The notes: generated from the letters alone by a model not told the origin. DNA of 35,208 nt from Bacteroidaceae bacterium (GCA_017617575.1 JAFZVY010000106.1:1-35208), one strand, 5' to 3'; positions 7,767-17,095 are shown, numbered from the stretch's first letter. Numbers and translations are program-made.

Positions 7767-9317
7767 TTAAATGAATAAACCCATTGAAAGTCCATACGCA
7801 GAGCCATTAAGCGAGTGCTTAGCTCTTATCGTCTCGCCGTATGCCTTGATGAACCACATATTTCTGTTACCCTTTATGTTCACAGGCATTTGGTACATGA
7901 TGCTAAGTTTGCCACGGAACGCATCCGCATCATAATAGTTCATATCGCCCAAGAGTACCTCACGCGCATAATCAGTATCTGCGTTAGAGAGGCTCAAATT
8001 AGCATTTAGGGAGAAAAGATAACCCACTTCTGCATTTAGCCACAGATGATTATTGAATAATGCCTGTCCATAGTGTGCATTAATAGTCATCGTACGATAC
8101 GCAAACTCTGACGAAGGCAAAAGATGCTTCTGATTGACATCATGTAACTTAACCTCTGCTCCTGCATATCTGGATATCTTGCCATTCCTTGTGAAATGAG
8201 CCCTATAAAGTAACTTGCAGTCAAGCATCTCCATCTGATAACGCTTCTTGTAAGTCATGAGGTTGTCATATCTGTATGAGCTATATCCGCTTACTGAGTC
8301 AATCGTGATTACAAGTTGTGGACGATACTCGTCAGCATAAGCCTGTTCAAATGAAGCAGACAAGTCAAACTGATGGATTACCTTGTTACCGATAATGCGG
8401 TTCTGGGATGAAACGCCATATTTGTATGCTACATATTTTCCTGGCTCACGCTTATACTGTTCGAGGATAGACTCCGTCTCCCTTGCTATGCTAACAGCAT
8501 TAACGGTTCTTACGTGATTAGAACGATAGCCATAGCTGAGTTCACCACAGAAGGCATGATTGACATACTCACGTGCAAATCCGCTATATCCACCAATAGT
8601 ACCAGTTATGGCATCAAGGCCTGACATTTGGTAATAGTAGAGGTTAGGATTGTTCTGTACAGTTGTAAGTGACGGCATCTTTTCCTTGCGACGCTGATAA
8701 TAGCCAGATAATCCGAAGGTGTTGCCTCCTGTTGTATATGACAAAGATGGCATGACCTTATAGTCAAGGAGGCGGTTACGGCTTCGTGGGTCACGAAGAC
8801 GGCTTAGGTCTGCTACAGTATAATCCATACCCATACCAAGTCGCAAGCCATTCATGTCAACAGTACCAACCCTTGCTGTAAGGGTGAAATCCTGATTGTC
8901 ATATCTACCGGGTACAGATGAACCAGAGATAAACGGATTGCTGTTGTATGTACGCATGACATCACTCCATGCCCTGCCTTTGGTACTTCCGTTGTTGAAA
9001 TTGAAACTACCATAGCCATAGAGGGACTTGCCTATTTTCTGGTATCGCTCTGTGAAGAATGACAGTTCATTATGTGATTTACCTTCCTGAACACGATGAT
9101 AGCTACCCTCACCAGCATTATAGCCAAACTGAGCCATGCCGTGAGTGTCAACGCTATCAATACTTATGCACGAAGCATTATTGGTATTGAGCCACAACTG
9201 CATCACATCATCATACATGTATTCGCCCTCATCCATGAGAGGGGCTTTGTCTTGTGAGAATACAGACTGAGACGTCATGCACATGAACATTGCTGATATA
9301 AAATACTTATTCATCAT
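7767..9317 (-). CDS. DUF6850-like outer-membrane beta-barrel protein
   Basis: I choose the ATG at 9317 because it gives a clean signal peptide (MMNKYFISAMFMCMTSQSVF, then SQ) and overlaps the stop of the preceding gene, the usual sign of translational coupling; the open frame itself reaches back to 9395. The mature protein has alternating polar/hydrophobic strands rich in Tyr, Gly and Asn, with repeated G-Y-G and aromatic-ended segments and a C-terminal GLSMGLFI, as expected for an outer-membrane barrel. I assign it to the DUF6850 family found beside DUF4876 genes in Bacteroidota; that name is from memory of family neighbourhoods. No catalytic motif is visible. It probably works with the upstream receptor and lipoprotein. 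Confidence 0.65.
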   Translation of the reverse strand: MMNKYFISAMFMCMTSQSVFSQDKAPLMDEGEYMYDDVMQLWLNTNNASCISIDSVDTHGMAQFGYNAGEGSYHRVQEGKSHNELSFFTERYQKIGKSLYGYGSFNFNNGSTKGRAWSDVMRTYNSNPFISGSSVPGRYDNQDFTLTARVGTVDMNGLRLGMGMDYTVADLSRLRDPRSRNRLLDYKVMPSLSYTTGGNTFGLSGYYQRRKEKMPSLTTVQNNPNLYYYQMSGLDAITGTIGGYSGFAREYVNHAFCGELSYGYRSNHVRTVNAVSIARETESILEQYKREPGKYVAYKYGVSSQNRIIGNKVIHQFDLSASFEQAYADEYRPQLVITIDSVSGYSSYRYDNLMTYKKRYQMEMLDCKLLYRAHFTRNGKISRYAGAEVKLHDVNQKHLLPSSEFAYRTMTINAHYGQALFNNHLWLNAEVGYLFSLNANLSLSNADTDYAREVLLGDMNYYDADAFRGKLSIMYQMPVNIKGNRNMWFIKAYGETIRAKHSLNGSAYGLSMGLFI

Positions 9318-10533
9318 ATTCGCGTGGCTTAATTGATTGTGAAACATTAAAGTCATTACTACTATTGTTTGTGTCGACAAGTATCTTATGACCATCAGCA
9401 GCTCTCTTCATGGTCTTGCGATATACGGTCTCACCATTCCAGCCTGAAGTGGCATTTATATATGTGTAACCTGCATCTATCTTGTCATTCAAACGTTTTG
9501 TCTTAACGTCAATACCTGACGAAGAGTTTCTAAGTGCTTCCATACCATCAAGGATATGGCGTACAGGGCACAATACCCATTGGTTACCTGCGGTCTTGCC
9601 ATAAGGATACACCTTTTGCCAAGATGCCACATCATCATCTGTACGGAAAATGACCACACCCATAGGGCCACTCTGCACAAGATTCATAACAGATGTACCA
9701 TTATAAATCTGGTATATCATTTCCATGGCAGGAGTTGAAGGATTGTTTTGGTACTTACCTGTCACATCCTTTACTTCAAAGTCTGCATCCGTAAGGTCAT
9801 TTTCGTAGTCGTCATTTGTAGTATGGTCAATTGCACTATTGCATATTACCACCGTACCGCCCGGAGCAACCATGTAAGGCGAGCCGGCAGGAATACGATA
9901 TATTTGCTTGAGCAATACAACGGAATCGGCAAAGGCTGTGTGTATATTGTCAAGCGTATATGCTATAGTACTCTCAGCCTCAGTCAAGCCGATATACATA
10001 CCGCTCACGTCTATGGTGTCATCACTTTGGTTGTACAACTCAATATACTTGCCTGCAAGGTAGTTACGATTGTTCTTGTCACGTGAACCAGCATAATAGA
10101 CCTTTCCGATGACAATATCTCTGTTTGCAGACAAGTTAGTTTTCAACTGAATAGTGCCTTCTCCGCTAATAAGGCAAGAGTTGACAGAACCAGCTATCAT
10201 AGCACCACTTACCGCATCCTGATTGTTGGTTGCACTATGATACTCATCTGCAGATATGCTCCATGAAGTGCTTATGTCATACATATCTGGAATAATATTA
10301 TGGAATAAAGCCTTGCCGGAAGCATCTGTCACAACGGATGTCACCTGACCTCCGTTGATAATGCTGACAGTCTTGCCCTCAAGACTTACATCGGAAACGC
10401 AATCCTCAGGTTGCTGCAACTGAACGATGACGCTAACCTCATGTGTGGCATCATCAAAGTTACAGCATCCTGTAAGTGTAAATGCCATTTGGCATGTAAG
10501 GATGGTATGAAATATCTTCTTATTCATTGTCAT
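9307..10533 (-). CDS. DUF4876-like lipoprotein
   Basis: The 408-residue product begins with a lipoprotein signal, lipobox LTGC with acylated C23. The next residues (CNFDD) are acidic and could act as a Bacteroidota surface-export signal, which is an inference. Residues about 30-120 look like a carboxypeptidase-regulatory-type beta domain (VSVIVQLQQPE through KALFHNIIPDMYDI). From about residue 140 the DUF4876/lamin-tail-like pattern starts: IGKVYYAG, KYIELYNQS, SGMYIGLTEAES. It starts two bases after the stop of the TonB receptor, and its own stop overlaps the start of the barrel gene, so the genes form one operon. A role as the receptor's surface partner is plausible but not shown. Confidence 0.7.
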   Translation of the reverse strand: MTMNKKIFHTILTCQMAFTLTGCCNFDDATHEVSVIVQLQQPEDCVSDVSLEGKTVSIINGGQVTSVVTDASGKALFHNIIPDMYDISTSWSISADEYHSATNNQDAVSGAMIAGSVNSCLISGEGTIQLKTNLSANRDIVIGKVYYAGSRDKNNRNYLAGKYIELYNQSDDTIDVSGMYIGLTEAESTIAYTLDNIHTAFADSVVLLKQIYRIPAGSPYMVAPGGTVVICNSAIDHTTNDDYENDLTDADFEVKDVTGKYQNNPSTPAMEMIYQIYNGTSVMNLVQSGPMGVVIFRTDDDVASWQKVYPYGKTAGNQWVLCPVRHILDGMEALRNSSSGIDVKTKRLNDKIDAGYTYINATSGWNGETVYRKTMKRAADGHKILVDTNNSSNDFNVSQSIKPREYDE

Positions 10534-10535
10534 GC

Positions 10536-13364
10536 TTAAAGATTTAGGAACAACTCGGCACCAAAGCTGAATGTGCCAACATTACGCTGTGTCAAGGTTG
10601 TTGTGATATTATTTGTAAGATATGGCTCGTAGTATAGGCAATTATTTACATATACAGACAAACCACCAAGCTTGCCAAGTTCCTTTGTAAGGCGCATGGA
10701 CATGTTCCATGTCACAGGGTTCTTTGTTGGAATGTTATCCGTGTACTTATTTGTAAGATCGCTCACAAGTACACTATACTGACCCTCTGGTTTGTTGGCA
10801 TAATATATACCGTCCATACCTATATAGCCATTCATCATGTCGCTCGTTATGTCATGTGACACAAGATTAGCATCAATCCATCCTATTGGGTTCTTGTCGG
10901 CTACGTAGTTATGATTCCAGTTATACCAGATAGCCTGTGTCGTAAATGATGCCACCATCTTGAGGCGTGGAATGTGTGTCACAATACGAAGAGTGTTTAG
11001 GAAACGCTTGTACATATTGTAGTCCAATCCTGAAGGATAAATAACCTTGAACGGAGTTATCTTATAGCTTGAATAACTTGCTGGAAGCAAAGCACTACGA
11101 ACAGATGAAGTATTAAGGTCTGTGCTCCATGTCTTTGTGTATTGATATGCTCCACTCAAGAAGAAAGTGGTATAAATAGGCTTTATCTCACCAAAGTTGA
11201 TGTCCATCTCAATACCTCTGTTCACGGTTGAGTTCGTATTGCCAATCTTACCTGTAGTCATGACCACAAGGTCACGACGGGAAGGATTGTCATAGTTAAC
11301 GGTGGTTGGCTGACCAGCTACGATGTTAAGTGCACTTTCATCGTACACATTACTATAGTATGTAGTATATTCCGTGGCGTTGCCAAAGCCGTTAGGTGTC
11401 TTGTCCTGATAGAAGAGAAGGCTCACATTACCTCCCCAAGGAAGCTTAGCGTCAAGTCCGCCCTCTATCTTTGTGGTAGTTGCGTTCTTCAGGTCCTTTG
11501 ACATCTTGACATCGTACACCTGTGTGTGATATACGAGCAACTGTGCTGCCGCATCATCCTGTGGCATATAATTGACTGCCACCCTGTCAGAGTATTTCTT
11601 GTCAGGATAGATGTAGTCCAGTCCCGGAGTCTTGCTATTGACTCCTATGCCTGAACGTAAGGTGAGCCATTTTGTCAAAGAGAAAGATGCGTTGAGTCGA
11701 GGACTGAGCGATGAAGTGGAAACCTCAGACCAAGGTTGCATGGATGTGTATCGGAAACCGAGGTTTATCTTCAACTCATTTGTCTTGTTTATTTCCCAGC
11801 AGAAATTGTCCTCTGCATAGGCGTTTATCTGATGAAGTCCAGGAATATCAGAGAAAGCACGTGGACGACCATCGCTATTAGGCTTGTAAGGAAGACTTTC
11901 ATTCTCATTATAGTAGCCACGACCATTATTCCAGTCATAGTGATATTCAAGACCGACCTTGAAATTCTGTCTTGTCTTGTTCTTATAAATACTGAAAGCG
12001 TCATTTACCTTTAGGAACAGATTGCCTGGACGGCACTCTGTTATACCTGTGGCAAGGTATGATGTAGTCATCCATGGAACAGAATAATATCCTGTCTCCA
12101 TAGCTGTAATTATAGGCAACAAACCTGTTGTATTGCTTACGTATGAACTGTTCACGTTGTCTGTATAAGTAAGCGAGAGACCAGCTGTATATGAAAGCGT
12201 CTGCATAAAACGCTTATTGGCAGATATGCGTCCCCTGTGGCTGAAGCTCCAGCTTGTGGTGCTGTTACGACTGTATGTACCGTCGTCTATGGCATCAGGG
12301 TCATTACCTGTCCAGTCAACAGCCTTCATAAACTTAACCTTGGTGTCTGTATGCCATTTCTTTGTTAAGTCATAATCATAGCCAACGCTCACGTTATATC
12401 GGTTGAACGAACGAGTCTTCTGTCTTGGGTCGCCCCATGCCTTGGCATAATCCACGTTAAAGTTGAGTACACCATAGTCTTTCATCCTCAATCCCTTGCC
12501 GAGAGAATAGTTCTGCAACTCAGGCGTAATCTTAGCCTTTGCCTGCCAAGGAGTGACACCAGCCTTGGAATGAACGACAACAAGACCGCTGGTAAGGTCG
12601 CCATACTCTGCGGAAGGGATTCCTCGGATAATCTCCACATTGTCTATGTTGTCTGCACCAATCTGACGGAGGTCTGTGCCTGTGAATGCCGTACTTGAGA
12701 ATGCACCCTGTGACACATTTCCATTATTTGACATAGGGATGCCATCAACAACTACACTTGAACCAAAGGCACTTGTGTTGTTGTTGACAAGTGTACGCAA
12801 CTGAAGATTTGTTTTGGATGTTAAATCAGTATTACCCATTACCTGACCAGGAATGAGCTGCATCACGTCTGCAAGACTTGTTGCCTGAAGGTGGTCGATA
12901 GCCTGACGACCGATAAATGTATTGGAAGAAGCACCAGACTCTTTCTGCTGGGCAGTCACGATAACCTCATTGATGGCAAGTGATGACTGTGCCATGACGA
13001 ATTTCTGGACAATGTCTCCATTTACGTTTATCTTCTTCACCAGAGGCTCCATGCCTACGTATGTTACCTTCAGCGTCCATTCGCCAGCAGGCACATCTGT
13101 AAACACGGCATCACCATTCATGTTGGTGGCAGCAAATACACCAAGTGGTTGCAACTCGCAACGACCGAGAATCAGAGGCTGATTCGTGTCGTCGTCGATG
13201 TGCAATGTTACCCTGAATGTATTGCCTTTCTTTGCAACTGTGTTGCGATGATTAATATTTGCATTTGGCTTTTGCGCCATTCCACTTGTTGCTCCTGTGG
13301 ATAGTAAGAAAGCGAAACAGATGCGAAGCCAATATCTTTGGTTATATGATGCGCTTAGATTCAT
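10536..13364 (-). CDS. TonB-dependent outer-membrane receptor
   Basis: The 942-residue protein has a signal peptide (about 1-30, ending SGMAQ). Residues about 50-130 form a carboxypeptidase-regulatory-like domain (VFTDVPAGEWTLKVTYVGM). The plug follows, with INEVIVTAQQ, LADVMQLIPGQ, VVVDGIPMSN and IEIIRG-like NVEIIRGIPSAEYGDLTSG. The remainder is a 22-strand-type barrel with many aromatic strands, ending FSFGAELFLNL. This is the architecture of Bacteroidota TonB receptors that lack a SusD partner; none is encoded nearby, and DUF4876-like and DUF6850-like genes take that place. The receptor is the first gene of the leftward operon and has its own promoter. The substrate cannot be inferred. Confidence 0.9.
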   Translation of the reverse strand: MNLSASYNQRYWLRICFAFLLSTGATSGMAQKPNANINHRNTVAKKGNTFRVTLHIDDDTNQPLILGRCELQPLGVFAATNMNGDAVFTDVPAGEWTLKVTYVGMEPLVKKINVNGDIVQKFVMAQSSLAINEVIVTAQQKESGASSNTFIGRQAIDHLQATSLADVMQLIPGQVMGNTDLTSKTNLQLRTLVNNNTSAFGSSVVVDGIPMSNNGNVSQGAFSSTAFTGTDLRQIGADNIDNVEIIRGIPSAEYGDLTSGLVVVHSKAGVTPWQAKAKITPELQNYSLGKGLRMKDYGVLNFNVDYAKAWGDPRQKTRSFNRYNVSVGYDYDLTKKWHTDTKVKFMKAVDWTGNDPDAIDDGTYSRNSTTSWSFSHRGRISANKRFMQTLSYTAGLSLTYTDNVNSSYVSNTTGLLPIITAMETGYYSVPWMTTSYLATGITECRPGNLFLKVNDAFSIYKNKTRQNFKVGLEYHYDWNNGRGYYNENESLPYKPNSDGRPRAFSDIPGLHQINAYAEDNFCWEINKTNELKINLGFRYTSMQPWSEVSTSSLSPRLNASFSLTKWLTLRSGIGVNSKTPGLDYIYPDKKYSDRVAVNYMPQDDAAAQLLVYHTQVYDVKMSKDLKNATTTKIEGGLDAKLPWGGNVSLLFYQDKTPNGFGNATEYTTYYSNVYDESALNIVAGQPTTVNYDNPSRRDLVVMTTGKIGNTNSTVNRGIEMDINFGEIKPIYTTFFLSGAYQYTKTWSTDLNTSSVRSALLPASYSSYKITPFKVIYPSGLDYNMYKRFLNTLRIVTHIPRLKMVASFTTQAIWYNWNHNYVADKNPIGWIDANLVSHDITSDMMNGYIGMDGIYYANKPEGQYSVLVSDLTNKYTDNIPTKNPVTWNMSMRLTKELGKLGGLSVYVNNCLYYEPYLTNNITTTLTQRNVGTFSFGAELFLNL

Positions 13365-13430
13365 TCTGTCAAGAATTTTACTTTGTTTGGTTACGATTGG
13401 AACTTTGTATTATTTTTTCTTGTTCCAATG

Positions 13431-13438
13431 CAAAAGTA
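13431..13438 (-). promoter_or_regulatory. -7 box TACTTTTG of the TonB-receptor operon
   Basis: The minus strand reads TACTTTTG, matching TAnnTTTG, 66 bases upstream of the receptor ATG. The upstream flank is A/T-rich with no clear TTTG box, which would suit dependence on an activator or an alternative sigma factor. Confidence 0.5.
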
Positions 13439-14072
13439 CAAAAAAATATTATTTTGCTATCATTTTGCTTACAATTATTCTACGTTCGGTGCAAAAATAC
13501 TTATAAATCATGCCTTCTTGATGGAAAAATGTGCGAAATGTTCATTGTAGAATAATAATAGGTACTTGTATATTCTTATTTTATCATTTCCATATATTAT
13601 ATTATGTGTTTCCTTTTTTTTATTTGTTTTTCCTCTTTTTCCTTAGTACGCATTATTGGTGTGATAAATGGCTGCTTTATCTGTTATCGAAAATAGAATA
13701 GGAACGAGAAGTGTGTTGATGCATTTTTAAAAATACATTATGGTATTTAAAAACTTTTTTTGTTTCCAATTTTGGCATGACATTCGAAAAAATGATGTTT
13801 TTATTGCTTTTTCTGCATTAGTAGGTAGGGGAGTGGTAGGGTGTCATAGTTGATTTAAAACACTTTGAAATGCTGCTTTTTGTTTTCGTTTTGTCGATTA
13901 ATGTGTCTAAAATATCTTAAAAAGTGAGAAAAATGCAATTTTGTTCAAAAAAAGATATGGAAATGCTTGCCAGTTCAGAAAAAGTCCCTACCTTTGCACT
14001 CGCTTTTGAGAACAAGACACCAAGTCTTAGAAAACAAAGCAAGTTTGGTTGATACCAGACAGCAACTCAAAA
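13439..14072. other. AT-rich intergenic region
   Basis: This roughly 630-bp stretch separates the divergent TonB-receptor operon and tRNA-Val. It is strongly AT-rich with homopolymer runs. The only signal I can support is the tRNA promoter at 13967-13996. I find no credible gene, repeat array or structured RNA in it. Confidence 0.5.
13967..13996 (+). promoter_or_regulatory. Promoter of tRNA-Val
   Basis: TTG at 13967-13969 and TACCTTTG at 13989-13996 are separated by 19 bases, the expected -33/-7 arrangement for Bacteroidota. It lies 76 bases before the tRNA. Confidence 0.7.
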
Positions 14073-14147
14073 GGGCGTTTAGCTCAGCTGGTTCAGAGCA
14101 TCTGCCTTACAAGCAGAGGGTCGGCGGTTCGAATCCGTCAACGCCCA
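14073..14147 (+). tRNA. tRNA-Val (anticodon TAC)
   Basis: GGGCGTT pairs with AACGCCC to form the acceptor stem. The D-arm has AGCTCAG, the anticodon stem TCTGC/GCAGA encloses the loop CTTACAA (anticodon TAC), and the T-arm carries GGTTCGAATCC. The discriminator is A. CCA is not encoded. Confidence 0.95.
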
Positions 14148-14173
14148 CTAAATAGCGGATTAGTGGTTTTGAG

Positions 14174-14199
14174 AAAGAGAGGTTTTGCCTCTCTTTTTT
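14174..14199 (+). terminator. Terminator after tRNA-Val
   Basis: AAAGAGAGG (14174-14182) pairs with CCTCTCTTT (14188-14196) over a 5-base loop and runs into a T tract. Confidence 0.8.
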
Positions 14200-14251
14200 G
14201 TTTTGTGATGTCGTAGCGTACCTTTTCTTTTTGTTTTCTTTAACACTAATT

Positions 14252-14280
14252 TGTTTCACGTTTCTTGTTATTGTTCCACG
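14252..14280 (+). promoter_or_regulatory. Two parS-like half-sites at the parA promoter
   Basis: TGTTTCACG (14252-14260) and TGTTCCACG (14272-14280) both match the left half of the parS consensus TGTTNCACGTGAAACA. They are in direct orientation with starts 20 bp apart, just upstream of the parA -7 box. Neither continues into the right half of the palindrome. Confidence 0.4.
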
Positions 14281-14289
14281 GATTTTTCT

Positions 14290-14297
14290 TATCTTTG
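14290..14297 (+). promoter_or_regulatory. -7 box TATCTTTG of parA
   Basis: An exact TAnnTTTG match about 70 bases before the chosen parA start. A TTG at 14271-14273 is 16 bases upstream, shorter than the usual 19-21, and lies inside the second parS-like half-site. Confidence 0.6.
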
Positions 14298-14368
14298 CAA
14301 GCAAAATGAACGTAAGAGAGAGAAACACGCCAATTGTGTTTCTTGCTTGAATGAAAAAGGAATTAAGT

Positions 14369-15130
14369 ATGGGAAAAATCATTGCTTTGGCAAATCAGAA
14401 GGGTGGAGTTGGTAAAACAACGACTGCTATTAACCTTGCAGCATCGCTTGCAACTCTCGAAAAGAAGGTACTTGTTGTTGATGCCGACCCTCAGGCAAAT
14501 GCTTCGTCTGGTCTTGGTGTCGATATCCAGCAGGTTGAGTCGTCAATATACGACTGTATCGTAAATAATGCTGATCCACACGAATCAATATATACAACAG
14601 ATATAGACGGTTTGGATATCATCCCAAGCCACATTGACCTTGTAGGTGCAGAGATAGAAATGCTTAATGTCGAGAAGCGTGAGACTGTTCTCAAGCGTAT
14701 CCTTGACCCTATGCGAGCAGAGTATGACTACATACTCATTGACTGCTCTCCTTCATTAGGTCTTATTACAGTAAACTCTTTGACGGCAGCTGATTCTGTC
14801 ATTATTCCTGTTCAGTGTGAATACTTCGCACTTGAGGGAATCAGCAAGCTCCTCAATACAATCAAGATTATCAAGTCAAAGCTCAATCGTAACCTTGAGA
14901 TTGAAGGTTTCCTCCTTACTATGTTCGATTCACGCTTACGCCTCGCAAATCAGATTTACGATGAGGTTAAGCGCCACTTCCAGGAACTCGTGTTCAAGTC
15001 TGTTATCGAGCGTAACGTCAAGTTGGGTGAAGCACCATCACATGGTATTCCTTGTATCTTGTACGATGCAGAGTCAAAGGGCTCAAAGAACTATGTTTCC
15101 TTGGCTCGTGAGTTGATTGCTCGTGGCTAA
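14369..15130 (+). CDS. parA: Chromosome-partitioning ATPase ParA/Soj
   Basis: The protein starts [18 protein letters not shown], with the deviant Walker A motif KGGVGKTT typical of ParA/MinD ATPases, followed by [10 protein letters not shown] (Walker A') and [10 protein letters not shown] (Walker B). The length from this start, 253 residues, is normal for chromosomal Soj. I prefer the ATG at 14369 over the in-frame ATG at 14351 because the protein then begins directly at the conserved first strand and an AAGGA sequence precedes it. ParA uses ATP-dependent DNA binding to move ParB-parS complexes and segregate origins. parB follows 165 bases downstream. Confidence 0.95.
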   Translation: MGKIIALANQKGGVGKTTTAINLAASLATLEKKVLVVDADPQANASSGLGVDIQQVESSIYDCIVNNADPHESIYTTDIDGLDIIPSHIDLVGAEIEMLNVEKRETVLKRILDPMRAEYDYILIDCSPSLGLITVNSLTAADSVIIPVQCEYFALEGISKLLNTIKIIKSKLNRNLEIEGFLLTMFDSRLRLANQIYDEVKRHFQELVFKSVIERNVKLGEAPSHGIPCILYDAESKGSKNYVSLARELIARG

Positions 15131-15295
15131 GTCTTTTTCTGTTTGCATCTCCATTGCTCACTTTGCATAAGTATTATGTTTGTGGAATGTAAATATGGTG
15201 TTTTTGCTTCGTAAACATACGCTTTATGTATAGTATATATGATGTATGTGAAGGTGTGGGCAGATGCTATTAACCGTTAAATAATCGCTATCAAG

Positions 15296-16174
15296 ATGGC
15301 AGTAAAAAAGAAATTCACAGCATTGGGTCGTGGACTTGATGCCCTCATATCTACGGAAGAGGTCCAGCCTGAGGGTTCTTCCACTATAAATGAGATTGCG
15401 CTCGACCTCATTTATGCCAATCCTAACCAGCCTCGTCGTGAGTTTGATGAGGAGGCACTTCAGGAGTTGGCTGATTCTATTTCGGAAATAGGTATTATCC
15501 AGCCTATCACTCTTCGTGAGCAGGAGGATGGCAAATATATGATTATTGCGGGTGAACGTCGATTCCGTGCTTCGCAGAAGGCTGGTCTCCGTTCTATTCC
15601 TGCATATATCCGCAAGGCTTCTGACGAGAACGTGATGGAGATGGCTCTTATCGAGAACATCCAGCGTCAGGACCTTAACTCAATAGAGATTGCGCTTACT
15701 TACCAGCACTTGATTGACCAGTATGGTCTCACTCAGGAGAAACTTGCTGATAGGGTAGGAAAGAAGAGGGCAACTGTTGCCAACTTCCTTCGCCTTCTCA
15801 AGTTGCCAGCACCTGTTCAGGTTGCTTTGCAGAATCATGACATCGACACTGGTCATGCTCGTGCACTCCTTGCACTCGACGACCCTAAGGCTCAGGTCAA
15901 GCTCTTCAAGGAGATTCTTCAGAAGGGTTATTCTGTTCGTAAGGTTGAGGAGATAATCAAGCAGATGAACGAGGGCGGTAATGCTTCGGCTGATGCCAAG
16001 GCTAAGAAGCCTTCTCTTACGCCAGAGTTCGACGGCCTTCGTCAGGAGTTGTCTTCCAAGATTGGCTCTAACGTGAGTGTTTCATGTGCCAAGAATGGTG
16101 CAGGAAAGGTTACTTTCTCTTTCAAGAATGCGGATGACTTGCGTCGTATCGTGGCGATGCTAAGTCATGAATGA
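15296..16174 (+). CDS. parB: Chromosome-partitioning protein ParB/Spo0J
   Basis: The 292-residue product has the ParB layout: an N-terminal lysine-rich start with LGRGLDALIST, the CTP-binding region with GERRFRA at 86-92 and ENIQRQDLN at 120-128, a helix-turn-helix at about 145-168 (LTQEKLADRVGKKRATVANF), and a C-terminal dimerisation domain ending DLRRIVAMLS. ParB is a CTP-dependent DNA clamp that loads at parS sites and works with ParA. It lies downstream of parA and upstream of the DUF5683 gene. Confidence 0.95.
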   Translation: MAVKKKFTALGRGLDALISTEEVQPEGSSTINEIALDLIYANPNQPRREFDEEALQELADSISEIGIIQPITLREQEDGKYMIIAGERRFRASQKAGLRSIPAYIRKASDENVMEMALIENIQRQDLNSIEIALTYQHLIDQYGLTQEKLADRVGKKRATVANFLRLLKLPAPVQVALQNHDIDTGHARALLALDDPKAQVKLFKEILQKGYSVRKVEEIIKQMNEGGNASADAKAKKPSLTPEFDGLRQELSSKIGSNVSVSCAKNGAGKVTFSFKNADDLRRIVAMLSHE

Positions 16175-16216
16175 GAAGTCGGGAACAATTAGGAATGAGA
16201 AATTAGGAGTTAGGAA
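16175..16216. repeat. AATTAGGAAT-type intergenic repeat, short copy
   Basis: Variants of ATTAGGA recur three times directly after the parB stop (AATTAGGAATGAG, AATTAGGAG, TTAGGAATTG). The same motif builds the larger repeat at 18389-18477. Confidence 0.5.
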
Positions 16217-16288
16217 TTGTTTGTTAGGACAAAGATTTTAGCGAACAAGCAAAAAACTAACGATAGGCGAGTATTAACTTGCAATAAG

Positions 16289-17089
16289 GTGCTAATAAAA
16301 CAGTATATACATAGGATTTTCTTTTCGTCGGTAGTGCTGCTTTCACATGGTTATGCGTGTGCGGAGCAGACTTCTGTCGTCATTGGCGATAGCGTCGTGG
16401 CAGATTCCATCGTGACAGATTCTGTGAAGAATGTGCGTGTGGCAGACGAACATGAAGGCTTCTATTCACAGGCAACTGGGGTGGATACCTTGGCAGTCGA
16501 TTCTGCTGTTCACATGATGACAGCCATGCCTGTTGATACGGTTGGCTTTGCCGATGGCCGTGCCTTGGAAAAGAAACGATGGATTCCCGACCCAAAGAAA
16601 TCTATGTGGCTTGCCATCGCCTTTCCTGGTGGCGGTCAGATTTACAATAGGAAGTACTGGAAGCTACCTATTATATATGGTGGCTTTATGGGGTGCTTCT
16701 ATGCCTTGAATTGGAACAACACGATGTACCGCGACTATTCGCAGGCTTACATCGACATTATGGATAGCGATGAGAATACGAAGAGCTTCATGAACTTCAT
16801 TCCTGCCGGGTATAATGTGCAGCAGAACATGTCCCGACTTCAGGAGTTGTTCAAGCGTAAGAAGAATTTCTACCGTCGTTATCGTGACATGAGCTTATTC
16901 TGTATGATTGGCGTTTACTTGGTTTCCATCATCGACGCTTATGTTGATGCGGAGATGTCGAGCTTCGACATCAGCGAGGATTTGTCGCTCAAGTTCTCTC
17001 CGGCCATCATCAATGACAGGGCAAATGCCCGAACTGCTCCCTCACTTGGTGGCTCTTCGTATGGGATAAACTGTAGTTTGAACTTTTAG
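16289..17089 (+). CDS. DUF5683 domain membrane protein
   Basis: The conserved part is DPKKSMWLAIAFPGGGQIYN followed by RKYWKLPIIYGGFMG, the signature of DUF5683, with predicted membrane segments at AIAFPGG, IIYGGFMGCFYAL and CMIGVYLVSIIDAYV. No ATG lies near the front of the frame, which opens with TTG at 16217. I choose GTG at 16289 because it places a good signal peptide (LIKQYIHRIFFSSVVLLSHG, then YACA) at the N-terminus. A low-complexity acidic linker rich in DSV and DTV follows. Function is unknown; the gene is conserved between parB and the lytic transglycosylase in Bacteroidota, which suggests an envelope role. Confidence 0.75.
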   Translation: MLIKQYIHRIFFSSVVLLSHGYACAEQTSVVIGDSVVADSIVTDSVKNVRVADEHEGFYSQATGVDTLAVDSAVHMMTAMPVDTVGFADGRALEKKRWIPDPKKSMWLAIAFPGGGQIYNRKYWKLPIIYGGFMGCFYALNWNNTMYRDYSQAYIDIMDSDENTKSFMNFIPAGYNVQQNMSRLQELFKRKKNFYRRYRDMSLFCMIGVYLVSIIDAYVDAEMSSFDISEDLSLKFSPAIINDRANARTAPSLGGSSYGINCSLNF

Positions 17090-17095
17090 GACAAG

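Noticed and set aside
9318-9395. Upstream extension of the DUF6850-like frame
   Set aside because: It would overlap the preceding gene by about 90 bases and places a second hydrophobic segment before the real signal peptide; the ATG overlapping the stop at 9317 is better.
14252-14280. Complete parS palindrome
   Set aside because: Only left half-sites are present; the GTGAAACA half is missing, so I report them only as parS-like half-sites.
14107-14382. Leftward open frame ending GVDGFEPPTLCL
   Set aside because: Its end is the antisense of tRNA-Val and the rest runs across the terminator and parA promoter; no homologous protein features.
16217-16288. TTG-initiated extension of the DUF5683 gene
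   Set aside because: It adds 24 charged residues before the signal peptide and lies in repeat-derived sequence; GTG at 16289 gives a normal secreted N-terminus.
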